A stretch of 13,315 nucleotides of DNA from SIG440 sp045596485 (GCA_045596485.1 JAZOCL010000057.1:1-13315); one strand, 5' to 3'. Positions 1 to 6,406 are shown, numbered from the stretch's first letter. The notes: generated from the sequence alone by a model not told the origin. Made by a program: numbers and translations.

Positions 1-64
1 AATTTCTCTGACTGTGATAATATTGGAATATAAAAAGACAAATACACAGTTCGGAGGGAGCAAA

Positions 65-676
65 ATGGCAAGAAAAGCGGTAACAAGCGGCGGAACCCGT
101 GATGAGATTTTGCGTACAGCAAAAAGAATGTTTCTTGAAAAGGGCTTTGACGGAGTGACCATCAGAACAATTCAGCGCGAGGTTGGCTGTGAGGTAGGAC
201 TTTTTTATTATTACTTCAAGTCAAAGGAGCAGGTTTTTGATGTTGTGATGGATGAATTTGAATCGGAGTGGAGAACGGCCCTTGACAAAAAGCTTGAAAA
301 CGTATTGGGGAGCAGAGCTCAGCGGCTTATGGCGGTTTTTCAGGTTGTTCGCAGCATTGTGAAGGATTTTTCGGCACAGTCTGCAGCAAATCTTCACTGG
401 TCGGTTCGGGGAGCGGTGAGCCACAGGCTGGGCGTTCTTGCTGAAGAATATGTTGCCGAAATTCTTGGAGCAGCTGCGAACACGGCTCCGGTTGACAACG
501 GAGCTCTTGGAGCAATGATTTCGGGAGGGCTGGTGAGACTTGCCGAAGGCTCTTCGATGCGTGAAACAGAGAGAGCTGAAAACGCCGTAAGGGAGCTTTT
601 TGAGAGCCTTCTGGGAGATTCGGAGGAGACACGGGCTTCGGGCAGACGGCAGGATATTTCGGTTGTGCTGCTTTAA
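65..676 (+). CDS. TetR/AcrR-family transcriptional regulator
   Basis: Likely a dimeric DNA-binding repressor of 203 residues. Residues about 11-60 form the TetR helix-turn-helix: a first helix of the type DEILRTAKRMFLEKGF, then TIRTIQREVG and the recognition-helix signature GLFYYYFKSKEQ. The rest is a helical, ligand-binding-type C-terminal domain with no recognisable specificity. The reading frame is open upstream to position 14, but the ATG at 65 is preferred because GGAGGGAG (53-60) lies just before it and the TetR fold begins a few residues later. The last 20 residues or so are polar and probably a disordered tail. The next gene is a WYL regulator 42 nt downstream on the same strand, so the two may be co-transcribed. 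The ligand and target genes cannot be read from this window; the natural targets of TetR repressors are often adjacent and may lie left of position 1. Confidence 0.88.
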   Translation: MARKAVTSGGTRDEILRTAKRMFLEKGFDGVTIRTIQREVGCEVGLFYYYFKSKEQVFDVVMDEFESEWRTALDKKLENVLGSRAQRLMAVFQVVRSIVKDFSAQSAANLHWSVRGAVSHRLGVLAEEYVAEILGAAANTAPVDNGALGAMISGGLVRLAEGSSMRETERAENAVRELFESLLGDSEETRASGRRQDISVVLL

Positions 677-718
677 AAATCGGGCTGAAACAAATAGGGT
701 TTTTTGCGGGGTGGTTTT

Positions 719-1699
719 GTGAAATCTTCAAATCAGAAGCTGAAGCTTCTTTATCTGATGAAAATACTTCTGGAGCAGACCGACGAGGAACATACTATTT
801 CGGTTCCGCAAATGATTGAAGAGCTGGAACGCTACGGCATTTCGGCGGAGCGGAAGAGTATTTATGACGATCTGGAATGTCTCAGGCTTTTCGGGCTTGA
901 TATATGCTCGGTGAAGGCAAAGGGTGTTGGTTACTTTGTGGCAAGTCGTGATTTTGAACTGCCTGAGCTGAAGCTGCTTGTTGACAGCGTGCAGGCGTCA
1001 AAGTTTATTACAAAGAAAAAGAGTCTTGAGCTGATTTCAAAAATTGAGGGGCTCACGAGCAAAAATACGGCAACAAAGCTGCGCCGTCAGGTTTATGTTA
1101 CCAACCGTGTGAAAACGGTGAACGAAAAGATTTATTACAACGTGGACAAAATTCACGAGGCAATTTCTGAAAACCGAAAAATAACCTTCAGGTATTTTGA
1201 GCTTGGAGTTGACAAGCAAAAGGTTTATCGCAAGGAGGGAGGGCTATACTCTGAGTCGCCCCTTGCCCTTAGCTGGGATGACGAAAACTACTATATGATT
1301 GTTTACAAAAAGAAGTACGGAAGCTTCACTCACTACCGTGTTGACAAAATGGACGACATATCAATTTGTGACGAAAAACGTGAGGTTCTTGAAAAGGAAT
1401 TTGACCTTTCGAAATACACAAAGTCGGTGTTCTCTATGTTTGGCGGTAAGGAGGTTAATGTTACCGTTAAGTTTGAAAATTCCCTGGCAGGGGTTGTTTT
1501 TGACCGTTTCGGGCTGGATGTTCCCACAATGAAGATTGACGAAAATCATTTTAAATGCAACCTTAATGTGGCGGTGAGCCCGATTTTTCTTGCCTGGGTT
1601 GCGGGCTTTGGCAGCAAGGCAGAGATTCTTTCGCCCGATGCCGTTGTTCAGGAAATGAAGGATTTGCTTTCGCAGCTAAGCGAAATTTACGGAAAATAA
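719..1699 (+). CDS. WYL-domain transcriptional regulator (HTH + WYL + C-terminal extension)
   Basis: A 326-residue protein of the DeoR-like/WYL regulator family. Residues 1-60 form a winged helix-turn-helix (HTH_11 type; ...ISAERKSIYDDLECLRLFGL). Residues about 142-215 are the WYL domain, with the typical SPLALSWDDENYYMIVY and HYRVDKM segments. Residues about 240-326 match the usual C-terminal extension (WCX-like). WYL domains are thought to sense ligands such as nucleotides or nucleic acids. I chose the GTG at 719 because GGGGTGG (708-714) sits at good distance before it. A TTG at 704 would add five residues but has no ribosome binding site. The gene follows the TetR gene by 42 nt and is closed by a hairpin, so the two regulators may form a unit. 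Its target is unknown. Confidence 0.85.
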   Translation: MKSSNQKLKLLYLMKILLEQTDEEHTISVPQMIEELERYGISAERKSIYDDLECLRLFGLDICSVKAKGVGYFVASRDFELPELKLLVDSVQASKFITKKKSLELISKIEGLTSKNTATKLRRQVYVTNRVKTVNEKIYYNVDKIHEAISENRKITFRYFELGVDKQKVYRKEGGLYSESPLALSWDDENYYMIVYKKKYGSFTHYRVDKMDDISICDEKREVLEKEFDLSKYTKSVFSMFGGKEVNVTVKFENSLAGVVFDRFGLDVPTMKIDENHFKCNLNVAVSPIFLAWVAGFGSKAEILSPDAVVQEMKDLLSQLSEIYGK

Positions 1700-1704
1700 A
1701 AAAC

Positions 1705-1735
1705 AAGCGGCTTCAAAAGAAGCCGCTTCAACTTT
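1705..1735 (+). terminator. Hairpin terminator after the WYL regulator
   Basis: A perfect 10-bp stem, AAGCGGCTTC (1705-1714) with GAAGCCGCTT (1719-1728) and an AAAA loop, begins 6 nt after the stop codon. The following U-tract is weak (CAACTTTATT), so termination may be partial. Confidence 0.7.
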
Positions 1736-1883
1736 ATTCAGGTTTTAAGGCGGTCTTCTTCAGACGCCCAACATATTCAGTATATCATATCCGAAGCACA
1801 GTTGTAAACACAAATTTATGCATTGGCGTCAAATTCTGCAGTTTTATACAAAAAACAATTTTTCACTTTTTATAAAATGTCAA

Positions 1884-1912
1884 TTGAATGAGGGCTTCAG
1901 ATGTGCTACACT
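1884..1912 (+). promoter_or_regulatory. Sigma-A promoter of the unannotated transcript
   Basis: The -35 box is TTGAAT (1884-1889), the spacer is 17 bp, and the -10 box is TACACT (1907-1912). A TG at 1904-1905 sits in extended -10 position. The predicted start is near 1918-1920. No protein gene follows in this orientation; the next strong signal is the terminator at 2249. The same TGTGCTACA context occurs in the ireB promoter on the other strand. Confidence 0.65.
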
Positions 1913-1917
1913 ATAGG

Positions 1918-2300
1918 TGAGGAAAGGAAGGTACAGTCCAATGAGAAAGTAGAAAATCCAGACTTTGAAATGAAGACAAGGAAAAGAAAATTAGATTTAA
2001 AAGCAACAAAACACGGCGGTGTAACGTATAACATAGATAATCGGGCAAAGGAGCCCGATGGTAAAATTGGTCTTCATTGAAAAAGTCAAAGATTCGTCTT
2101 TTGCAGCAAAGCTCACAAAACACAAGTTGTTCTCACTAGAGAAAGGAAGAAAAGCATAACCGAGTTTTAAGAATGCAGCACAGCAGCGAAAGGCAGACAA
2201 GGAAAGAGAGGATAACCAAATGATGTTAGATACAAAGAGTGAACAGAGATGACCTCTGATTGAAGCGTAAAGAAGCTCAGTCAGAGGTCATTTCTTTTTT
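1918..2300 (+). ncRNA. Candidate structured non-coding RNA, about 380 nt, family not recognised
   Basis: This stretch is bounded by a good promoter and a very strong intrinsic terminator and contains no convincing protein gene. Seen directly: a long-range helix pairs GACTTT (1961-1966) with AAAGTC (2082-2087) and, after a GA/GAA internal loop, AATGAAGAC (1969-1977) with GTCTTCATT (2070-2078). Inside it, a 7-bp hairpin ATCGGGC/GCCCGAT (2040-2046/2053-2059) exposes an AAAGGA loop. A weaker pairing joins TGTT...CACT (2128-2137) to AGTGAACA (2238-2245) with a 2-nt bulge. The single-stranded parts are rich in A and G and repeat GGA seven times; AGACAAGGAAA occurs twice (1974-1984 and 2195-2205). 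It does not match what I know of RNase P, SRP, tmRNA or 6S RNA. Alternatives are a small-protein mRNA (short ORFs at 1970-2080 and 2058-2159) or a dual-function RNA. Confidence 0.6.
2249..2300 (+). terminator. Strong intrinsic terminator of the candidate ncRNA
   Basis: An 11-bp perfect stem, ATGACCTCTGA (2249-2259) with TCAGAGGTCAT (2281-2291), is extended inward by TTG/CAG and AGC/GCT pairs around one bulged A. It is followed by TTTCTTTTTTT. The U-tract is only on the right, so it acts on the + strand, where no protein gene precedes it. On the minus strand it could at most weakly end the AbrB-like gene's transcript. Confidence 0.88.
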
Positions 2301-2339
2301 TGTGTCTTTTTTCAATCAAGCTTAGTGGTCTTCGGTTTT

Positions 2340-2753
2340 TTAGAGCATATTTACCATAGCTCTTATGCACTTTTCGCAGATAAGCTTCTTTTTGTAGACG
2401 ATTGTACCGTGAACCTCTTTGCAAAAGATGCAGGCAGGCTCATACTTGCCGAGAATAATGCGGGTGTCTTCAACAAAGATTTCAAGTGCGTCCTTGGCTT
2501 CGATTCCCAGCTTGGTGCAGATTTCTTTTGGGATAACAATTCTGCCCACGGTGTCAACACGTCTTACGATTCCTGTGTTGCCCTTTATGCCCTTGTCTGA
2601 TGTGGGGGTGTGTTTCTGAAGAATAACATGGGGGCCGTCAACAAAAATTTCAAGAGCGCCTTTGGGTTCAATGCCAAGAGTGTTGCACAGCTCTTTTGGG
2701 ATAACAATTCTGTCAAGGGTATCCACGTGTCTAACAATGCCTGTCGATTTCAT
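2340..2753 (-). CDS. Tandem AbrB/SpoVT-type regulator with a C-terminal Cys4 tail
   Basis: A 137-residue transcription factor of the AbrB (swapped-hairpin beta-barrel) family. It has two AbrB domains in one chain: residues 1-47 (STGIVRHVDTLDRIVIPKEL, then LEIFVDG) and 60-103 (TGIVRRVDTVGRIVIPKEI, then LEIFVED). A C-terminal segment with C108-x2-C111 and C126-x2-C129 probably binds zinc. Clostridial AbrB/SpoVT relatives usually have one such domain plus a similar Cys tail, so this one looks like an internal domain duplication. In the first copy the normally conserved Gly of the LGR motif is Asp (TLDR). The ATG at 2753 is preferred because AAAGGAG stands 8 nt before it; the frame is open upstream to 2876 but that part reads as leader. 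The gene stands alone on its strand. Likely role, by family: transition-state or sporulation-type global regulation. Confidence 0.9.
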   Translation of the reverse strand: MKSTGIVRHVDTLDRIVIPKELCNTLGIEPKGALEIFVDGPHVILQKHTPTSDKGIKGNTGIVRRVDTVGRIVIPKEICTKLGIEAKDALEIFVEDTRIILGKYEPACIFCKEVHGTIVYKKKLICEKCIRAMVNML

Positions 2754-2769
2754 TTTAACAGCTCCTTTG

Positions 2770-2838
2770 AGATATAGTATAATTTTTGTCGTCTTTTTGA
2801 CAGCGGAGTTTGCGGAAATTTTGTCCGTTTTGTCCGCT
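2770..2838 (-). repeat. GACAAAA repeats in the leader of the tandem-AbrB gene
   Basis: Read on the minus strand, the leader contains GGACAAAA twice in a row, then TGTCAAAAAGACGACAAAAA, together with two TCCGC-type blocks. The spaced repeats of the same short AT-rich word between promoter and start codon could be an operator, perhaps for autoregulation. That role is inference. Confidence 0.4.
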
Positions 2839-2847
2839 TTTTTAATT

Positions 2848-2876
2848 ATATTAACATAAAAGGGAAATATTGTCAA
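2848..2876 (-). promoter_or_regulatory. Promoter of the tandem-AbrB gene
   Basis: On the minus strand a perfect TTGACA -35 box (2876-2871) is followed after 17 bp by TAATAT (2853-2848). A perfect TATAAT lies 20 bp away (2850-2845), so the exact -10 box is uncertain. The leader to the ATG at 2753 is about 85-90 nt. Confidence 0.65.
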
Positions 2877-2979
2877 CAGAAAAAATAAAAAATTTTTATT
2901 TGTCGAAGCCCGAAAAGCCTTGTGCTGTCGGCATTTGTCGAATTTTAGGCACGATAGGGACGGGTGTTTGAGCTAACAA

Positions 2980-3012
2980 AAAAGGAACCTTATCGTTGAC
3001 AAGGTTCCTTTT
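2980..3012 (-). terminator. Terminator of the IreB-like gene
   Basis: A perfect 12-bp stem, AAAAGGAACCTT (2980-2991) with AAGGTTCCTTTT (3001-3012), encloses a 9-nt loop. In minus-strand direction it is followed by a T-run (complement of the A-run at 2978-2983), 11 nt after the stop codon. Confidence 0.85.
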
Positions 3013-3023
3013 GCAATATCGGA

Positions 3024-3284
3024 TTATTTTTCGGCAGAAACATAGAATCTCACAAGCTCTTCAAGAATTTCATCGGTTTCGAGCTTTTGAATAAGTGTTC
3101 TTGCACCGTTGTGTGCGGTAATATAGGAAGGGTCACCCGACATAATGTAGCCCACAATCTGGCTGATGGGGTTATATCCCTTTTCGGTGAGGGCGCTGTG
3201 AACCTCCAGAATAAGTTCACGGGGGCTTGGTTTTTCTTTCTCAACACGGAATTTTACGGTTTTTGAAAGGTTTGTGTTTTCCAT
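3024..3284 (-). CDS. ireB: IreB family regulatory phosphoprotein (UPF0297)
   Basis: An 86-residue cytoplasmic protein matching the IreB/UPF0297 family along its length: a TVKF strand near the N-terminus, then EVHSALTEKGYNPISQIVGYIMSGDPSYITAHNGAR and EILEELVRFYV. In Enterococcus faecalis, IreB is a substrate of the PASTA-domain Ser/Thr kinase IreK and its phosphatase, and tunes cephalosporin resistance and envelope stress. T9 here aligns by its TVKF context with one of the phosphorylated threonines of that protein; T4 and S7 are other candidates. The start is supported by AGGAGG nine nt upstream. In many Firmicutes this gene lies with alaS and the ruvX-type Holliday-junction nuclease gene. Here it is a single-gene unit with its own promoter and terminator, next to an LTA-synthase-like gene. 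Confidence 0.93.
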   Translation of the reverse strand: MENTNLSKTVKFRVEKEKPSPRELILEVHSALTEKGYNPISQIVGYIMSGDPSYITAHNGARTLIQKLETDEILEELVRFYVSAEK

Positions 3285-3327
3285 TTATATTACCTCCTTT
3301 GTGGGGTGTACGATATTCATTATGCTT

Positions 3328-3356
3328 ATTGTAGCACAAATCTTTCGGCAAAACAA
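3328..3356 (-). promoter_or_regulatory. Promoter of the IreB-like gene
   Basis: On the minus strand TTGTTT (3356-3351), a 17-bp spacer ending in an extended -10 TG, and TACAAT (3333-3328). The start is expected near 3321, giving a leader of under 40 nt. It shares TGTGCTACA with the ncRNA promoter. Confidence 0.6.
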
Positions 3357-3404
3357 GCCTAATTTTTTTAATTTTTTATTACAAAACTGTTACCAAGGTC
3401 TGTC

Positions 3405-5267
3405 TCAGCGTGCAAAGTAGTTGCCCATAATCACAATATCGTTGATGTCAAATGCTTCACGAAGCTTTTTGTTGCCTGCGTTGACCCTTTCGAGGTCATC
3501 AGGTAAAACCTCCTTATCTGAGGGGACATAATGCATTGTATCATCAATCCACGAAGCGTTTCCAAAGTATGCAAAGCCCGTATTTTGGGGCGAAAGGGCA
3601 TCGGTGCCGATGTAGCAATGGCTGTCTTCAAGGTCAAAGAGATTAATCATTGTGGGCAGAAGGTCTGCGGTGTGGGTGGGCTTTGTAACCTCAAGGGGTT
3701 TGAGGTCGGGGGTATAGATAAAGGCGGGAACACGGTACATAATGTGGTCACCAACTGCCTTGTTGAGCTCCAGAAGCTTGTCCTGGTCGGAGTAGCCGTA
3801 GGCATAGTGGTCGGTGAAAACCACAATCACGGTATCCTCTAAAATGCCGTCGGCGTTCAGTTTTTCAAGGAGCTGACGGAAGAAGTCGTCGGTGTCTCGT
3901 GCCAGAAGGTGACAGGCGTTTTCTTCAAAGTCCATTTTTTCGTCAATCAGCTCGGGATGATTTTCTTTCACCACCGCAAGCTTTGCGTCATCATAGGTGT
4001 AGGGAACGTGTCCCGAGTATGTTATAACAAAGCTGAAGAAGGGTGCGTCCTTTACAATGTCCTCGTATATGCCTTCGACCTCGAGAACCTTGCTGTCTGA
4101 CTGTGCTGCATAGTCGGGCATTCCGTAGTCCTGAAAGGAATGATATTTTTCAAAGCCCTGACTCTTGTGCATAATGCCCCGATTGTAGAATTCCGAATGG
4201 TTATAATGGAAGGAATTTGCCGAGTAGCCCTGATTTTTGAAAAGCTGGGGCAGTGCATAGGGGTATTTGTTTGATGAATAATTTACTGCACTAACGGCAG
4301 AAATGGGGGTATAGAAGCCTGTGTTGAAGCAGAATTCCGAGCCCAGAGTGTAGCCCGTGCCGAAGGTGGGGGCATAGTGGTTTTTAAGGTTGATGCCGTT
4401 ATCCATCATATACTTCATAACAGGAGTGTATTTTTCGGTTATCATCCAGTCATCAATGCCCTCAAGCATAACCGCAATAACATTTTTGCCCTTTAGAAGC
4501 CCAGTGTATTCATTGTTGCTGTCTTCGGCTGCTTTTTTTGCAACAAATTCGTCAACCCGAGCGTAATCCTCGTCCGAAAAATCGCTGCCCGAAAGCCAGG
4601 TTTTGTAAAAGTCTCTTGCCACAAAGTGATAAATTCCCACAACGTCAAGGCTCTTGTTTGCGTCGTTGAATTCCTTGTAGACAACCCTTGGCTTACCCCA
4701 GGAATCCCAGCCCTGGTCTGACTCGCCAAAAAGGGAAGGCTGCATAAATATGTGAAGACCAATCAAAGCAAGAACGGGGAGAAGGGTCATAGACTTTGCA
4801 AGCTTGCCTCTGTGCGTGGGGCGTTCCCACTTTATTCCCGTGATAATAAGGCACAAAGCAGCAAGGACGGTGCAGAATATAAGGCGTTTGTCCATATATG
4901 AAAGGGCGTATGAGAGATAGTCGCCGCCTTCACCTGCAAGACCAATGCCGCTGAGACGGAAGAACTGTTCAAAAATCTGAAAATAGATGTACTGGGCAAA
5001 CGAAAAAACAATAAAGATTGCGCCAACGGTCAAATATACAACTCGTCCCCAGCGCTTTGGCAGAAGCACCAGCGAGCCGTAAAGGAGCAGGGCAATCCAC
5101 GCAAGGTTGAACGCCATAGGAACAACTGTTGCATAGAACATTCCATATACCTTGGGCCACACAAGAAAGCGAAGCTGCATATCAGGAAGAAGCAGCCCAA
5201 GAATGGCAAAAACATAAAAATAGTGTCCGTTCAAAAAGCTGAGAAATCTTTTCCATTTGACTTTCAT
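3405..5267 (-). CDS. LTA synthase-like membrane phosphoglycerol transferase (sulfatase fold)
   Basis: A 620-residue integral membrane enzyme of the LtaS family. Five hydrophobic segments come first (about residues 16-32, 45-70, 76-98, 128-145, 160-177), then a linker and an extracellular sulfatase-like domain from about 262. The family's catalytic and metal residues are visible: E269 (VMLEG), nucleophile T307 (GYTLGSEF), H420 (SGHVPY) and D486-H487 (FTDHYAYG). Enzymes of this type transfer glycerol-phosphate from phosphatidylglycerol onto a lipid-anchored polymer outside the membrane. The usual Ser after the first metal ligand (LES) is Gly here. I start at the ATG at 5267, spaced 5 nt from GGGGTG; a TTG directly before it is less likely. 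The gene is alone and divergent from fba. No clear terminator was seen before the IreB-like gene. Whether it makes true lipoteichoic acid or a related glycerol-phosphate modification cannot be told. Confidence 0.9.
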   Translation of the reverse strand: MKVKWKRFLSFLNGHYFYVFAILGLLLPDMQLRFLVWPKVYGMFYATVVPMAFNLAWIALLLYGSLVLLPKRWGRVVYLTVGAIFIVFSFAQYIYFQIFEQFFRLSGIGLAGEGGDYLSYALSYMDKRLIFCTVLAALCLIITGIKWERPTHRGKLAKSMTLLPVLALIGLHIFMQPSLFGESDQGWDSWGKPRVVYKEFNDANKSLDVVGIYHFVARDFYKTWLSGSDFSDEDYARVDEFVAKKAAEDSNNEYTGLLKGKNVIAVMLEGIDDWMITEKYTPVMKYMMDNGINLKNHYAPTFGTGYTLGSEFCFNTGFYTPISAVSAVNYSSNKYPYALPQLFKNQGYSANSFHYNHSEFYNRGIMHKSQGFEKYHSFQDYGMPDYAAQSDSKVLEVEGIYEDIVKDAPFFSFVITYSGHVPYTYDDAKLAVVKENHPELIDEKMDFEENACHLLARDTDDFFRQLLEKLNADGILEDTVIVVFTDHYAYGYSDQDKLLELNKAVGDHIMYRVPAFIYTPDLKPLEVTKPTHTADLLPTMINLFDLEDSHCYIGTDALSPQNTGFAYFGNASWIDDTMHYVPSDKEVLPDDLERVNAGNKKLREAFDINDIVIMGNYFAR

Positions 5268-5321
5268 CAAATCACCCCTATAAATTTCCGAAATTTGTAT
5301 ATATTAATAATGTGAGAAAAA

Positions 5322-5343
5322 GTATTCTAAATATGTATTCTAA
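5322..5343. repeat. Direct repeat of GTATTCTAA over the -10 region
   Basis: GTATTCTAA occurs at 5322-5330 and again at 5335-5343, one period of 13 bp apart, and TATTCTGAA follows at 5346-5354. The second copy contains the -10 box of the LTA-synthase-like gene. It may be a regulator site or a doubled -10 element. Confidence 0.4.
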
Positions 5344-5365
5344 CATATTCTGAAGCGAAAATCAA
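5337..5365 (-). promoter_or_regulatory. Promoter of the LTA synthase-like gene
   Basis: On the minus strand TTGATT (5365-5360), 17-bp spacer with an extended -10 TG, and TAGAAT (5342-5337). The leader is about 60 nt. Confidence 0.6.
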
Positions 5366-5414
5366 CTTTATGGAATAAAATAGCAAAATTCGTGATTTTT
5401 TTATTAACTTTTTA

Positions 5415-5443
5415 TTGACATATAATTCAATGAGTGTTATTAT
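5415..5443 (+). promoter_or_regulatory. Promoter of fructose-bisphosphate aldolase
   Basis: A perfect TTGACA (5415-5420), a 17-bp spacer and TATTAT (5438-5443) make the strongest consensus promoter in the window, as expected for a highly expressed glycolytic gene. The leader is about 37 nt. Confidence 0.8.
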
Positions 5444-5486
5444 ATTAGCGGTATATATTGTAGTTTTGGCTTAGGAGGAAAACAAA

Positions 5487-6350
5487 ATGTTGGTATCTGT
5501 TACTGAAATGCTTAAAAAAGCAAAGGAAGGAAAATATGCTGTAGGTCAGTTTAATATAAACAACCTTGAATGGACAAAGGCAATTCTTTTGACCGCGCAG
5601 GAATGTAACTCACCTGTTATCTTAGGTGTTTCAGAGGGCGCAGGAAAGTATATGACAGGCTACAAGACTGTTGTGAATATGGTTAAGGGAATGCTTGAAG
5701 GTCTTAACATTACAGTTCCCGTTGCAATTCATCTTGACCACGGCAGCTATCAGGGCGCACTTGACGCAATGGAAGCAGGCTTCTCGTCAATTATGTTCGA
5801 CGGTTCACATTATGCCATTGATGAAAACATCGCAAAGACAAAGGAGCTTGTTGCTCTTGCAAATTCAAAGGGCATCTCTGTTGAAGCCGAGGTTGGTTCA
5901 ATCGGCGGCGAAGAAGACGGCGTTGTTGGCGCAGGCGAGGTTGCTGACCCCAACGAATGCAAAATGATTGCGGATTTGGGCGTTGATATTCTTGCTGCAG
6001 GCATCGGCAACATTCATGGCAAGTACCCCGAAAACTGGCAGGGACTCAACTTTGAGGTTCTTGAAAAAATCGGCGAAATTACACATCCCATGCCCTTGGT
6101 TCTTCACGGCGGAACAGGAATTCCCGAGGATATGATTAAAAAGGCAATTTCTTTGGGTGTAAGTAAAATCAACGTAAACACAGAGTGTCAGCTTTCATTT
6201 GCAGCTGCCACCAGAAAATATATCGAAGAGGGCAAGGACCTTCAGGGCAAGGGCTTTGACCCCAGAAAGCTTTTGGCTCCAGGCTTTGAGGCAATCAAGG
6301 CAACAGTCAAAGAAAAAATGGAGCTCTTTGGCTCTGTCGGCAAGGCGTAA
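5487..6350 (+). CDS. fba: Class II fructose-1,6-bisphosphate aldolase
   Basis: A 287-residue cytoplasmic zinc enzyme that splits fructose-1,6-bisphosphate into dihydroxyacetone phosphate and glyceraldehyde-3-phosphate (and the reverse). Length and sequence fit the class II family throughout. Visible landmarks are D84-H85 (HLDHG; catalytic Asp and zinc ligand), the VEAEVGSIGG segment (132-141), zinc ligands H177 (GNIHGKY) and H207 (LHGGTG), and the phosphate-binding NVNTE loop (229-233). AGGAGG stands 9 nt before the ATG. It has its own promoter and terminator, so it is a single-gene unit. The codon use is plain and the gene looks like normal core metabolism. The related tagatose-bisphosphate aldolases share the fold, but the fit and the isolated context favour Fba. 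Confidence 0.95.
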   Translation: MLVSVTEMLKKAKEGKYAVGQFNINNLEWTKAILLTAQECNSPVILGVSEGAGKYMTGYKTVVNMVKGMLEGLNITVPVAIHLDHGSYQGALDAMEAGFSSIMFDGSHYAIDENIAKTKELVALANSKGISVEAEVGSIGGEEDGVVGAGEVADPNECKMIADLGVDILAAGIGNIHGKYPENWQGLNFEVLEKIGEITHPMPLVLHGGTGIPEDMIKKAISLGVSKINVNTECQLSFAAATRKYIEEGKDLQGKGFDPRKLLAPGFEAIKATVKEKMELFGSVGKA

Positions 6351-6406
6351 GTCTCTGCTCCTCACAACAAAGCATTTCCGATTGCATAATTGCATATAAA
6401 AGGGGA

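Noticed and set aside
327..731. Minus-strand 134-codon frame opposite the TetR gene
   Set aside because: It lies entirely opposite a clear TetR gene and the start of the WYL gene, has no ribosome binding site and reads as low-complexity Pro/Gln-rich sequence.
1749..1768. Hairpin GGCG-TCT/AGA-CGCC after the WYL gene
   Set aside because: Only 7 bp with a bulge and no T-run on either strand; not enough for a terminator or regulatory site.
1901..2245. A small-protein gene or decayed gene in the 1.9-2.25 kb region
   Set aside because: The short frames lack known-family likeness, the longest starts inside the promoter, and the long-range base pairing and terminator fit an RNA gene better. Kept only as an alternative.
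1918..2300. RNase P, SRP, tmRNA or 6S RNA
   Set aside because: GAGGAAAG at 1919-1926 recalls RNase P, but the other universal RNase P blocks are missing; the SRP Alu/tetraloop core, the tmRNA tRNA-like ends and the 6S open-bubble rod are also not seen.
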